A program made the position numbers and the translations under genes. Under the pieces are notes generated by a model, which saw only the letters and a program-made list of their open reading frames with translations, ran no database searches and was not told the DNA's origin. Below are positions 24,588 through 36,880 of a DNA stretch of 64,000 nt, piece after piece; position 1 is the first letter of the stretch; each line of letters starts with the position of its first letter. The DNA lies in contig OZ199839.1 in the NCBI GenBank assembly GCA_964304625.1, positions 4,278,001-4,342,000 on the forward strand, written 5' to 3'. This DNA is from Kudoa neothunni (lineage: Eukaryota; Cnidaria).

Positions 24588-27448
24588 TTAGAGTTGATTG
24601 CGGTAATGTTCTATCTCTTCTAGACAACTATCACAAACCCTTTCAGGGGTTGAACCACAGGGAAGCGCGATGGTAGAGGAACAGCATTTTTCACAGAAAA
24701 AATATCTCTAAATATGACAATACAACATCCAATCAGTAATACAACCAAATAAAATTACCCGCAGTTTCTACAGTGATGCTAAAAATATTAATAAATAATA
24801 ATTAAAAACAACTTCTAGAAAATAATTCGAATATTAAATTACTTTTCGTTTCATAAAGTTGAATTCTTTCTGACAATGGGAACATTTTGCGGTAGTCTCA
24901 TCATTTTTCCAATGCCTCGAATAGATTTCACAGATTTTTTTCTAGATCAAATAAACACATTCATATCATTAATTAATCAAACAAACTTTAAATTTTCGAT
25001 TCTCCTCATCAAGTTCACATAACGCAAGATTCCCTTCTCGATATTTATGCTCAAGATGAACGGCTTGGCTTTCATGTATCGAAATTTTGTCCAACAAACC
25101 GTTAACATAATCATCGTGAGTGTTTAGTTCTTGTGTTAGTTGGTTGATTTGGTTTTCGAATTCTATATTGAATTAAACTAACATCGAAACAAACAACTCA
25201 CCCTTATTTTTTGCTTTTTCCTGTTGATGTTGAATAATTATTTGATCGAATTGATTTTTAAGAGCTTCATATCGTGTTAGTTGTTCTACGTTGTTCGTTT
25301 CAGTTTGCTTTAGTTTTCTGAGAGTAGTGTCGACATCTTTTTTGTAGTTGGAAGTAATTTTTTCAGTCCTCAGAACCAACTCATTATATTGTTCTTCCTT
25401 GCTGCGCTTGATAAAACTCGTCAAAATAAATTTAAACATTCCAGCGGAATTACAATAATTGCTTTTAGTTGGTTAACTTTTTCTTCAAACTCTATGATTC
25501 TTTTGTTAGCAGCGCCATTGCCAATAATTTCCTACATCGTATTAATAAATTACACTCAAGAGATATAGAAAACCTTTTCTAATTTTGACTTGATCGACTC
25601 GAGAGAAGAAATCGTTTCAGTATTTGTTTTTTTTAACTCATTACTATTGCGTAAATATCAAACATAAAACCAAATATCACAGATAATCACATAATCTTTT
25701 GAGAATTGGTATGTGCATCATTCAATTTTTTAGTAGAATCAACCATCTCATTCTAAAAGTTGACCAACTATTACCAAATAACGGAAAAATCAATAACATA
25801 TTGGTTTCGATATTTATTAATCTCCTCAGTGAGGTTGTTTGTTTTTTGGGTCAACTTTCTATTCTGACTCACTATTTCCTCGTTCTTTCCTAGTAAATTT
25901 CTCATGATTTCTTCATTATCATCTATTAGTTTAGCTTTGCAAGATTCAGAATCAGTCCTATCACACATTACATAAAATCGACCAATCAACACAAATACAA
26001 TGATTTTTTGAGTGCATCATTTTCCGACTTTAGCATTTGTAGATCATTTTTTACTTTTACCTAAAAACCATTTAATAAAAAAATTTTAGTTTAATTTAAT
26101 TTAATCAATGACCCCATTTTCAACTAAACGCTGCATTTTAGATTTGTATTTAAGTAATTCATCAGAATGATTCGCAGTTAATGTCTCTATATGAGTTTCT
26201 CTCTAGAAAAAATTAATTCTAATTTGATATTTTACGAAAAACAAGAAATAAACCTCATTCAATTGATTCTCTATTTTTCTGTTTTCCTCTGAAATTAAAT
26301 TCAAACGTTTCGATATTCCTGATCTTTATTTTTATTCAAAAACATCTTAGCGTGTAAATCGTTACATTTCTTTTTTCAAATCATGGGTTTCCTGTAAAAG
26401 TTTTGTATTCATTCCTTTGATATCATCCTATAGGAAATTTAGTAACCAACTCTCAACTTAATCTACCTCATTAGATTCATTGTTTTCTGTTAGCTTAGCC
26501 ATCAAACTATCATAGTGTTTTTTAAGTTCATCGACCTGTATTTTTGTGCTCTTCTTGAAGTTGGCTAATTTTTTTTTTCGATTCTTCCAATTCTGATGTA
26601 ATAGCTTTAAGTTTGTTATCATCGCTATATAAAATATTTTAAATATTATTTATTTAAACAAAAAAGTACTCGTTGTTCGGAGAAAAAGATCCAATTTCCT
26701 CCTTTGACAACTGTTTACCTTGGTTCAATGTAGCATAAACATTTTTATATTTTACAGTCAACTCTTGAAACTCATTTGCACTTTCACTAGCATTCTAATA
26801 ATTGCATTAATTAAAAATAAAACTTTATGCCATTTACATAAAATTCCTTCAATGCATTGATCAGTATTCTGTTTTGTTCAATAAGCTGACTACATAATTT
26901 TTCAATTTTATTTTCCTTTCAAATACATCCTAGAAATCATTATATTAACAGAGAAACGAAATAAATAACATTTGTGGTTGGTGATCTATCCGTTCGCATT
27001 GAGTCTTGTGGGACCGATGTTCGACTGGATGCATCAATTTCAGCAGGAGTAGCATTTAATGAAGGCTTTAAAGTCAAATTTGTTATAAAATCGCCTAAAG
27101 AAGCAGCGAATTTATTCATTGGTTTAATTTTGGGCTCGTCTGTCCGAGAAAGTGTTTTTCTAGGCTCTACATCAATAAGTGTGGACTGAGTTTGCTGGTG
27201 TGCTACACGCACATCGCATAGTTTTGATTGAATTGGTTCTAAATTGGTAGAATTGCTACGTTCCTAATCAATTCTTATAAATATCACAATTTCATCAAAC
27301 CAACTGGCTTGTTGTGGAACCCCTCAAAATGTGTTGTCAATAGAGCCACATCTGAAAATTCTTTCATGCACTCTGGGCATAATAAACCCTACATTTATTT
27401 CTGATCCAAAGAAGCATAAAATCAAATAACCTCGTTGCTGGATGACAT
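24588..27448 (-). CDS. EEA1: early endosome antigen 1-like tether (C2H2 + coiled coil + FYVE)
   Basis: Membrane tether of early endosomes; in other animals it binds Rab5 and PI3P. Exon 1 (27431-27448) encodes MSSSNE and exon 2 (27304-27378) a C2H2 finger, LLCPECMKEF...HFEGFHN, as at the EEA1 N-terminus, which is a Rab5-binding site. Exon 3 (26966-27263) is a Ser/Thr-rich linker. Then come many short coiled-coil exons, for example 25173-25439 with LRKLKQTETNNVEQLTRYEA. The last exons give KCSHCQKEFNFMKRK, HHCRNCG and FFCEKCCSS...ERVCDSCLEE, an FYVE finger with the RHHC-type core (here KHHC or similar across the intron) and eight Cys/His ligands. Stop at 24588. Introns are 40-60 bp; total length is perhaps 650-700 residues, about half of human EEA1. 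Exact middle exons are not all fixed. Confidence 0.85.
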
Positions 27449-28547
27449 TAAATCGTATTTTAGAAATAGTTACACTTTGTCAAATAGTAAACAACAGACC
27501 AAATTTTAAGCTGATTATGAGAATGGAATACGCATGACAGCCAACTTCTAACTAGCATATAACTAATTAATTTATTTTGTGTATAACTTTTCATTTTATT
27601 TGCGTGCGTACCCGCTCAAAATAAGATAACAAGAAATATTGTTACCATTAAATCTAATCTTATTCTATGTGTACGCATGCTCGAACAAAGTATTAATTTT
27701 TTTAAACATCTAATTTCAGAGAATATACAAAAATTTTATTTCAATATCTAATGGAACTTTTTTAAAATTTTACACCTCATCAAAATATTACTTATTTTGG
27801 AAGTCTATTTTCAATTAAAATCCTAATCTTTTGATGAAAACCATTTTTAATCTAATAAATGGATTATAAAAATTGACAGATTTACGTTAACATGAAAATT
27901 TCAAGAAGGTTGTATATGAGAATTAGTAAGGTCCCAATATGAATAATGCATGAAATTTTGGGGGAATTGGATAAATTTTTATTAAAAATAACTAATTTAT
28001 TTAGTTTATTTCATTCCAATTACTTTAAATTGTTATACGATTCAGAACACGGGATGAGCTGGATATAAAACTTTTCATGTAAGTAGTTTCCTTCTAATTT
28101 TACTTACTTATGTAGAACTTGGATCGTTTAATTGGTTGTTTATTTTAACTATAATTTTTTGTGATATTGAAATACTAATTTAATCAGACGACAATAATCA
28201 GATTTGTTCCTACAGACTATATTAGTCTCGCTCAAACCTCAAAATCATCATAATTTTAAATTCGCTATTAAACCAACAATAATGTCCGTATTCAAACAAA
28301 TTAATTATTTGGCAATTAAACCAAACTTAAAATTTTTCTCTCTTTTAATAAACTTCCTATAAAGAATTTCATACAACTAGGACTTTAATTCGAGATTTTC
28401 TGAGAAAATTAACACCTAATATAGCTAATAATAATGTTCGATATTTTTAATCCATACTGTTTATTAGACAAAACTTCACCTATTATGTTTAAATAAGAGA
28501 TATATATGATTTTTAAATTTGGCTTCTTATTACGAGTCCCATTAAGG
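27449..28547. other. intergenic, nothing recognised
   Basis: Upstream of the EEA1-like gene; its promoter should lie near 27450-27700. AT-rich, no ORF or bounded repeat that I can support. Confidence 0.5.
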
Positions 28548-30871
28548 CAGTGTTTCCAGACCTTTTTTTAGTCGTGACCCATATTTTTTTCAAACAAATA
28601 TCCTGTGACCCACGTTAATATCGTAAATGTTTAATCGAATTTAACGTTAACAATTTTAATGTTTGAATAATATTTATATCCGATATTATGTATAATTAAA
28701 ATATTATAATGATTGAAACCGTATACGTTTATAATAATTATTTTTAATTTATTAATTTAAAAATTTTATTTAGCAATAATTTTGCTTGGGCTTTTCAAGT
28801 TTGAATATTGTTTTCTAAATTAATATTATTAAGCTGTCATGCTTGTCTTGTGTCAACTTATCACTCTTACTTTTTAATTATCTCCGCCGGTTCATTATAT
28901 TAAAATTAATGTTTTAAATATAATATTTCGTTTTTAATGATTATTTTTGGGGGTTTTTCCAATGGTATCATCTATAAAGTTACAAACTACTAGTATTTAA
29001 TGATTTTTCGCTTCAATATTCAATAAAACGAACAAAATTTTTTTATATATAATTTCTATCTATTCACAAAAGTATGAAGACGACTGCAGGATATCTTCCT
29101 TTGAATTCAATAAATCTAAATGTATACCAAATTCATTCGAATATAGCTCGCTATTACGTAATACCAATACTTTTTAATACTTCTAGCATTTAAAACAAAT
29201 TTTATTCAGTTAAAGAATTTTTTTGCTTTTAATTTAAAAAAATAATAATAAAATATTCAAAATATTATTGTACGTAGATTAAATAGGAAAATCAGTGTTT
29301 TACAGATTTTTGTTAGTGATGTCCAACCTAATATTTAAAAAAATTATTATAAACAAGTATAAATTATTAACGTAGTTCTAGTATCTATTTGATGAAGGTA
29401 TGATTAATCACATTAATAAATAACACGTAAGTTTGGTGTAGCGTTGTATGATGGAGATCTATTTTAATGACACTGATTATATTATTTATTGTTTGCTTTA
29501 ATATAAAAACAAATATTCAAACACAAAATATTGATGTTTATTTTTAACAACATAAATAAAAAAATTAGATTTTTTTAAATATTCAACCTAAATATAAGAA
29601 AATTGATCATTTAATTCAGGAACAAAATCAAACATAATATCCACACCAAGGTTATATATATCAACCGTTAGGAAAATTACGTTTTTATTAAAAATTTTAA
29701 ATTAGACAAACATTATTATTACTTTAAATTATTTTTGTTTATAATTTTTTTATTAGTTTTGGAGGTTCCGACAAAATTTTAAATTATTATTTTCCATCAG
29801 CTGTCATGACGATTTGATTTTCTTAATTAATTACGTTACGCAAAGCCAAAAATATGTTTAAACATACGGATAAAAATTTATTTGCAATTCCAAGTTACTT
29901 TAAATGATTCATTAACAACTTTTTTTTATTAAAAATCATATATATTTCATTACTTTATTAAATTTTGATGTCATAATAAAATTTCTTTTTGATTAAATGA
30001 TTTATTATTTAAATTTATTTCTATATTAATTTTCCGTTTTGTTAAATAAACTACCTAAAAAATTTGTTTCGTCGATTATAAATAATATGGCTGGCATATA
30101 AACATAATAAAAAAATGTAGTTAGGATGTGTAGATTATATTTTCATGAAATGTCTACAAACATATTATTTTGTATAATACAAATCTTTAATTTCACATAA
30201 ATTGATAACATTATTTAATAAAATTCTTTCTGTATGAGAATTCTGGGCGAATAATACTTTCAATGTCTAGATTTGGGTTATTAAATCAGCCAGTGAAGTG
30301 AAGTGTTTGAAAATAACTTCAAGTTTTATTAGCTAATCTAAATATAAAGTGTACTTTTTAAACATATTCGTTTCATTGAAATATCTTATGAATAATCGTA
30401 TTTAAGTATTAAATAATTAAAAATAGAAAAAACTATGAAATCAAACTGCCGTGTCATGAAATTAAACGAGTTCAAGAAATACATGGATAGTTACGTGTCT
30501 AAAATTTAACGGATAGAAAAATTAACTTTCGTCTGTATAGATTTTCAGGTTAAATAATCTTTCGTGAGCACCAAAAACAAACGAACGAAAGGATGAATAT
30601 TGTCTGATCGAAACACGAGTTGATCATTTCAGGTCGAATGATGAGTCAAGTTTGTACCGTTTTCCACCTTGAAGTGTACTATATTACTCATAAAACAACA
30701 ATATGTAACTTATTTAAATACAATATTTATAATAAATCAATATAAATCGAGTCTAAAAGTTAAAATAACATTTTCTATCTTGAGGGTATCCTACATGGTA
30801 TGGTTTCGCGTTTTCCGCCGCCGTCAAAATTAGTCAAAAAAATTTTCATGACCCCAGGTTGCTAAACACTG
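28548..30871. mobile_element. 2.3-kb hAT-type element, non-autonomous or decayed
   Basis: The left end CAGTGTTTCCAGACC and the right end, in reverse complement CAGTGTTTAGCAACC, are followed on both sides by a GACCC/GGGTC-like core (GTCGTGACCC and CTGGGGTCATGA). CAGTGTTT..CAACC is the usual hAT terminus. The flanking octamers CATTAAGG and CTTTAGAG agree at 5 of 8 positions, weak support for an 8-bp target duplication. The interior is extremely AT-rich and I read no transposase on either strand. Confidence 0.6.
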
Positions 30872-31182
30872 CTTTAGAGTATCATAATATAATATAAAAA
30901 ATCAGTTAAAATATTCACATGCTGAAAAAATGATTTTAATCGTTAAGTTTGTTTTGTTGAGTTCAACGATATCTATTAAAAGATCAAATGACATAATTAA
31001 ATGTTATCAAGTAATATTCAACTTAAGTGAATTCTCCATTAATAAACGTTACATTCGGTAACAAAGGAATGTTGATGAACAACCCTTGAATTTTTATTTA
31101 AAGGTGTATATTCATATCCAAAAAATACAAAGTATATCTCAACGATTTCACAGATACAATGAAAAAGCGGAAAATAAAGAAC

Positions 31183-31206
31183 TATATATATATATATATA
31201 TATATT
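31183..31206. repeat. (TA)n microsatellite
   Basis: Twelve uninterrupted TA units, followed by a second, imperfect TA-rich run at about 31214-31222. Confidence 0.9.
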
Positions 31207-31557
31207 ATAAACGATATATATAAAATAATGTTTTACTAATATCTGTGTAAATTTCACTTTAAAAATTGTTAAATAACACATAATCAAGTGATTGACCTAA
31301 CTTCGCGCACATTTACCTACCTGCATCCGGTATTAATTATTATATTTTAGTTTTAGTATAATACATAAAATTGAGAAAACCTCTAAAGGAATACATAGAA
31401 TCCGCAGCGATGAATTTTTTTTATTTTAATCATTTTTCTTTACTTTAAAATTTTTTTAATTGAATTTTAATGTGATATTCTAACAATTAATTCTTACTTT
31501 TACAGAAAGTCTCAGAGTAAATGGGAAACAAGAAGTTAACAAGTACGACTTTTTTTC

Positions 31558-32640
31558 ACAAGGTAAAACCCCTAGCGCAACTTATTAGGTTGTGGACTTA
31601 TGACCTGTTAAATCACTCCCATTAACCCTGTAGGTACCGCAGGACGAGTAACATCTACTCTTTAACTTTCTGCGGTAATGCGGGAATTTAACCCATCAAA
31701 CATCCTCGTTTCGAGACAATCACCACCCCAAACCGTATCCATAAGGATTTTAGCTCAACAGAGATTTCAAACCCGTTAATGCAGAGGTTCTCAATCGGAG
31801 GAAAAATTTAAATGACAGGGGGTAAATTAAGTGACATCAAAATTAGATAGGAGAAATTTTTGCATTATGGGTTTGTGATGTATTTCAGGATTTCTAAGGA
31901 ATTATATTATTCAGAGTTATTAAAATCAATAAGAATTAGGCAGAAATTCTTTAAAAAATTTTTAGGAATAAATATTTATCAGTTATTTATAAAACCATTG
32001 TCAGTCTCTTTCTTTCATGCTCATTTATTATTTAGTAATGTAGCCTAATAATAATATTTAAAATGATTATTTTCATGGTAAATAATATTCAAGTGCCGTT
32101 AGTTTTGATTATTTTAATTATTTCTAGACCCTCAGTGCGAAGGAATACACAAGAATAATTTAATTTAGCAAAATCTAAAAAATCAAATCTATGCACAACT
32201 TGTGAGTAAGAGTTGATGGAATTAAAAATTGTCATTATGCCAGCGTACTTGCCTTTTCGGACCAGAATTTACCCCTCATATAACCTCTGCTATAGTTAAA
32301 CCAGTATAAAATCTTAAAGTAAATATGAATTTGGCTCCCAAGTTAAGGATGTAAACTTTGATTATTCACTAAGCTGAGGGGGTAAACTTGAAAAAAAGGT
32401 TGAGAACCCCTGCGTTGGTGCATCGCAGACTATTCGTAATTCAAATGTCTAATTCAACATCCTTTGTTAGATCAAATTACTCTTATAATATAATGACACG
32501 CCAACAACAGTTACCATTAGGGGATAGGGACATACTCGAACGGAAACAATAGACTGATCAATAGCGAGAATCTACGTAGTATTTCCGGGTTTTGAGTCCG
32601 TTCACTACACCATTGGGCTATCTATCCTCGGCTCATTTAA
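31558..32640 (-). mobile_element. tRNA-derived SINE, copy 2, split by a hAT element
   Basis: Read on the minus strand, the tRNA-like head is at about 32560-32640 (GGTGTAGTGAACGGACTC) and is followed by GTCCCTATCCC, matching GTCTCTATCCC at the same place in the copy at 19016. The 3' body, 31558-31780, matches the other copy through GCGCAACTTATTAGGTTGTG, CACCGCAGGA-like and TTAACCCA..ATCCTCGT segments. The middle is interrupted by 31782-32412. The two copies differ at many positions, so the family is old. Confidence 0.8.
31782..32412. mobile_element. 631-bp hAT-type MITE inside the SINE
   Basis: The left end CAGAGGTTCTCAATC and the right end in reverse complement CAGGGGTTCTCAACC are textbook hAT termini. 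The flanking octamers CGTTAATG and CGTTGGTG match at 6 of 8 positions, the expected 8-bp target duplication. No transposase is readable inside. Joining the flanks restores the SINE body, which shows the order of insertion. Confidence 0.85.
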
Positions 32641-33790
32641 AAAGTACGAAAAATCGGTTGCCTCCTGTATTATAATACGGCTGAACACTGCAGATTATCC
32701 GTGATGGCCTACTTTTTTCATCTAAAAATAATATGGAACGATATAAAATAAGAACAAAATGACTATATTCTATTTCCAATTAACTGCAATTCGTAATGAA
32801 TCGTTTAGTGTTATAATCTACATGATGTTTATGGTAAAATTGAAATTTTTCGTTTTATACCAACTTATAAAAAATTTCCCAAAAAGTTCAACAAGTATTA
32901 TTTTAAGATAGAGCAATAATTTTAAGCTATGTTTAAACATTATAAGAAAATAATTATTGATCGTTTTGTCCCCACATTTTTTACCATGTTAAAATATTAA
33001 CATTTACGTTCGAATGAAATATACGAATATCTTCAAATGTTTTAGTTTATAAAAGTTTTACATTCAAATAAATAACATATTTTTAGAAATATTTCCAATT
33101 TTTACATCAAAATCAAAAATAATTTTGTTATTATAAAATATTCGGGTAATTTTTTTAAAGATTCACCTGTCCTACATAAAATAATAAGACAATTAGGGAT
33201 TTTCTAACAAAAATTCCAACACATAAATTAATAAATAAAAAAAAAAACAACCCAAATCATGATGTCTATATTATACAGGCACATAATTTGTCGACTATGT
33301 ATATTTTACATTTATTTCCAGCTTTCATGTCATCTTTAATTATTCTGTTAATTTAATATTTATTTAATAGTAATTAATTAAATAAGTTCCACAACAACAA
33401 AACCATATTTTAATATTTAAATTTATCGCCTATTTATCGAATAAATATAAATCCACGGATTAAATATTAATGAAAAAATGATCATATGCCTAAAGTGATT
33501 TTTTCGATAGAATTGATATTTTTAACATCGAATTGTAGATTAAACATAAACCGAACCCAGCCGAATCGCAATTCTTGGAAATTTGAATATATTCATTCTT
33601 TTCCAATTTAATCTCTCCGTGTTTTTCTTTGGTAAAAACTATAAAAATATAATTTTACTATCACAACACACATTTGTTGACAATCGGTAAACAATTACAA
33701 TAAAGCGACACATTAAATCATTAAAATTACAATAATTTGACCGAAAACTCCACGAGTCGTATTTCGCTCAACACTGTTCTAACAGTTATT
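32641..33790. other. intergenic, nothing recognised
   Basis: AT-rich. A lone sequence like one end of the 13235-type MITE (CGGCTGAACACTGCAGATTA) occurs at about 32678, without a partner. No gene seen. Confidence 0.45.
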
Positions 33791-34824
33791 TTAACCTTCA
33801 GAACGCCTCAAAATCGACTATACACATGGTGTTTTGGGGGTCAAATCGACCCCAGATCTTTATTGAATCTTTAAATGCAATAAATAGTTATGAAATCATA
33901 CTTAAAATTAAATACAAATTTGTCGACAAATTTCTATCATATTTTCGCCAAGATTTACACTGCGCGTATACAAAATAGTTCGGATTTGTGTGAATTAGTT
34001 GGCATAATCCGTGTTTTTGTCAACTTGGACCGTGTTGTAACAAATTAGTAAGATAAATAAAATTTTGCCGTGTAAAAATATTGATAAATTAAGTTTATTT
34101 GTAACGTGAGTAACAATTCAGTATCCTACAGTTGGTAAGTACTTTTACGTAATTCCCTCGGGGGCTGAGGAAAAGGAAATACAGTCACTTAAACACTTTA
34201 ATCCGGTTTGGATCGCACCTAAAAAATGTAAATTTTTTTATATCGCCATTTGGATATAATTTAGGCTATAAGCATTAGTCTTCTCGCAAAACACATTCAA
34301 ATCCTCATCGTTATCGTCAGATCCACCAGAACTCGACTTTCGATAACTAAAATAAGTGACAAAATATTTCGTTAGGATCGCCTTCATAGTCAATGAGAAA
34401 AATCTCATCAAAGTCACCCTCGTATTTTCATCCGCACATTTCGGGTAAATTTGCGCGAATAGCGCGGTAAAAGGGATGCATCCGTGCGATCGCATGTGAT
34501 CCTGAGTACATGTTTTCCCTATTTTCTCAATATTCTGCACACAGAATTCAATCAAACTCAACTGTTCGTATATTTAAATATTGTTATCATTTAAAGAAAT
34601 AAAAACTTCGAGGTCAAATTGACCCCAAAAGCACCAAGTGTATATTTATTTTGTGTATTGTTCTTGATTCTGCTTTTTCAAGTTTTTATTAAATAATCAT
34701 AAAATATTGTTTTAGAAAAATACACCAGATATTACCACCATTGTTAAATTCTTCTATTTATTAAAAACCTTTAATTAAATGGGCTCTGGAGTAAATTTGA
34801 CCCCAAATACGCTCGGAGGGTTAC
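33791..34824. mobile_element. piggyBac-type element, TTAA ends, with unknown ORF
   Basis: The left end is TTAACCTTCAGAACGCC and the right end, in reverse complement, GTAACCCTCCGAGCG, so the right TTAA has become TTAC. A subterminal palindrome GGGGTCAAATCGACCCC-like lies at about 33837-33854, and a related GGTCAAATTGACCCC segment at about 34612-34627. The segment TATACACATGGTG just inside the left end recurs inverted at 34630-34650 and in the 54-bp element at 61094. No piggyBac transposase is visible; instead it carries the ORF 34238-34561. Confidence 0.65.
34238..34561 (-). CDS. unknown ORF inside a TTAA-bounded element
   Basis: I do not recognise this 107-residue protein. It has a Cys/His-rich first half (IEKIGKTCTQDHMRSHGC), a helical middle (TLMRFFSLTMKAIL) and an acidic stretch SSSGGSDDNDEDLNVF. 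Codon use is more GC-rich than the flanks, which supports coding rather than chance. A further in-frame stretch may follow after a short intron (acceptor near 34219). Its place inside a piggyBac-type element suggests either a captured host exon or an element-encoded protein. It shows none of the piggyBac transposase motifs. Confidence 0.4.
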   Translation of the reverse strand: MSLIEFCVQNIEKIGKTCTQDHMRSHGCIPFTALFAQIYPKCADENTRVTLMRFFSLTMKAILTKYFVTYFSYRKSSSGGSDDNDEDLNVFCEKTNAYSLNYIQMAI

Positions 34825-35149
34825 AAATACAAGGTGCAAAGATATCGATGCATATAATAATAATTAAACCTGACTATACATCCTAGCTGAAATAGAAAAA
34901 TCTGTTTATCAGCGCATTTCAAACAAAAAGAGAGAAATTAATAGAACACAAATGTTTAGGTAATCGAAAAATTATGTGATTAAGTGGGGGTGGAACGTTC
35001 TCAGAACAAAATAAAACATTTTTGATAATACACGAGGACACAACTATCACACATGCCTCAATGAGAATAATATTGTTACATTATTAATCATCCCTCGCAG
35101 AAGTGTGTAAATTGGCGTTATGGATATCTAAATGCGACAAATTAATTAG

Positions 35150-36880
35150 TTACACATAACATTGGATGAAGGGCAATAGATGTGAGGTATTACCAGAATC
35201 ACCGCCACCTTGACGATGAGATGATCTAGACCCTGAGGAGCGTCCATCGACGGTGTGTTGTTGGGGTTGTAAACGTTGAGTCTCTTCATGGGTGACAGCA
35301 ATATTACGATCAATCTCTGCGCCATGAGGATTGTTGTTGGCGGCAGCAGCAGAGCTAGACGCTAGCAGATTGAACAATTCAGCAGTGCTATTTGAATCAA
35401 GTTGGACAACAGTGCCTGGAGGGAAATTGACAAAATCTTCCACTTTGATATGTTGGCCGTCATTTCTCATATTAGGATCACCTGTCATCGCATATTGGCT
35501 TAGGTTGGCGGCACCAATTTGAATAGAATCGCCTTGTTGATTTTCACGTTCATCATTGTCGAGACCCATCATCATACCTCCTCCTTCGTGAGAGCCTGGC
35601 ATTGAGTAGGTGGATTGGATAGCTCTCAGCTGGGCTTCCACAGCATCTTGTTCATTCAATAATATATGTCTACCAGACACTTGGCCTTGCATATGATCAT
35701 GGTGACTTGCATAATCAACACCAGTGTTGTGATGTCCTTCCATATCAATCATTTGACTAGGATCCATCAGTTGGCCATGGTGGTCGACCATCATTTCACT
35801 AGTACTCAGACCAACGTTGGAGCTACTGTAGTCATGGAGATAGTGGGATTTTCCGTGGTATTCATAGCAGCAACGAACAACTTTTTTGAGAGCGTTAGTC
35901 CACGATTGACGTTGTTTTTCCTCGTCGGTTCTCACATCGCTACGTACATTGGCCCATGGCACATCATCGGGCCACCATGGAGGTCTGGAGATGGGTCTGC
36001 CCCATGCTGGTTTGGTTCGGCCGGTGGAATACTTTAGCATCACCGGTATAAATGCACGCAGTTGAGCTTGTGTCATTTTATCAAGAGGAGTTGGTATTCC
36101 GTCCACCATTAGCGGTGGCAAAACTTCTGTCGGTTGGTAGTAGTTCATCGATGAGTTCATGATCTGATAGTTTTGAAGTGAGTTTTCCAATTCCTGAGTG
36201 ATAACATCTCGAAGATTTCTCAATACGTTGTCCAATGGCGAAGCTCCAAAAACCTGCAACAAACAGCACAACAATCATCATATAATCGACAGTTAAATGA
36301 CTGCATACTTTGAACACAATGTTGTTAGAGAGAGATTCAACTGGAGATTTGTAAGCACTTTTGGGACTGCATACCAATAGACATGCTTGTTGTCCAACTC
36401 TCACCGAAAACTCATCTACCAGTTGCTGTATTTTTCGTAACAGACGGGTGGAATGTCTCTTTCTTACAGCTGGAACCGTTTCAAAATTGTAAAGCATTGA
36501 CTTCCTTTGGGATGTCGCAATGGCAGCAGCAGCGGCAACTCCAGCCATACCAGACGAGGCCAAATGAGCGGTGATATCTTCAGGAGTAAGAGAGGTATGA
36601 TGGCCCATCAAGAGTGAGGTATCATAGTTGGACGAAGTGGTATGATTTAGACTGTCCAGCTCTAGAATTAGGCAGATTTATCGTAATGGCGCCCGAATGT
36701 GTGCGACAACGCTCGCACACACAAATACCAGCATTAATAATAAAACATTAGGTTACCGGAATGCATGTGACTATCCATTTCCATTGATTGCACGTTGTCG
36801 CAATCCACTGAATCTAACTCTAATTTAGAATGATCCATTTTGAGATCGTCCATTTGATTATCAATGTCGTTAGGATCCAT
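35150..36880 (-). CDS. ewg: NRF1 / erect wing transcription factor
   Basis: Animal-specific dimeric transcription factor that binds GC-rich TGCGCATGCGCA-type sites through an unusual bZIP-like DNA-binding region. Three exons: 36757-36880 (start MDPNDIDNQMDDLKMDHS), 36309-36661 and 35150-36253, with introns of 95 and 55 bp that keep frame. The conserved core is clear: TPEDITAHLASSG, RKRHSTRLLRKIQQLVDEF, VRVGQQACLLVCSP, VFKVFGASPLDNVLR, MTQAQLRAFIP, MLKYSTGRTKPAWGR and WWPDDVPWANVRSDVRTDEE. The C-terminal activation region is short and rich in His, Met, Gln and Ser and ends SHLLPFIQCYV, unlike the long Gln/Val-rich tail of vertebrate NRF1. The 5' UTR probably lies in 36881-37220; upstream coding exons are not excluded. 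Confidence 0.95.
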
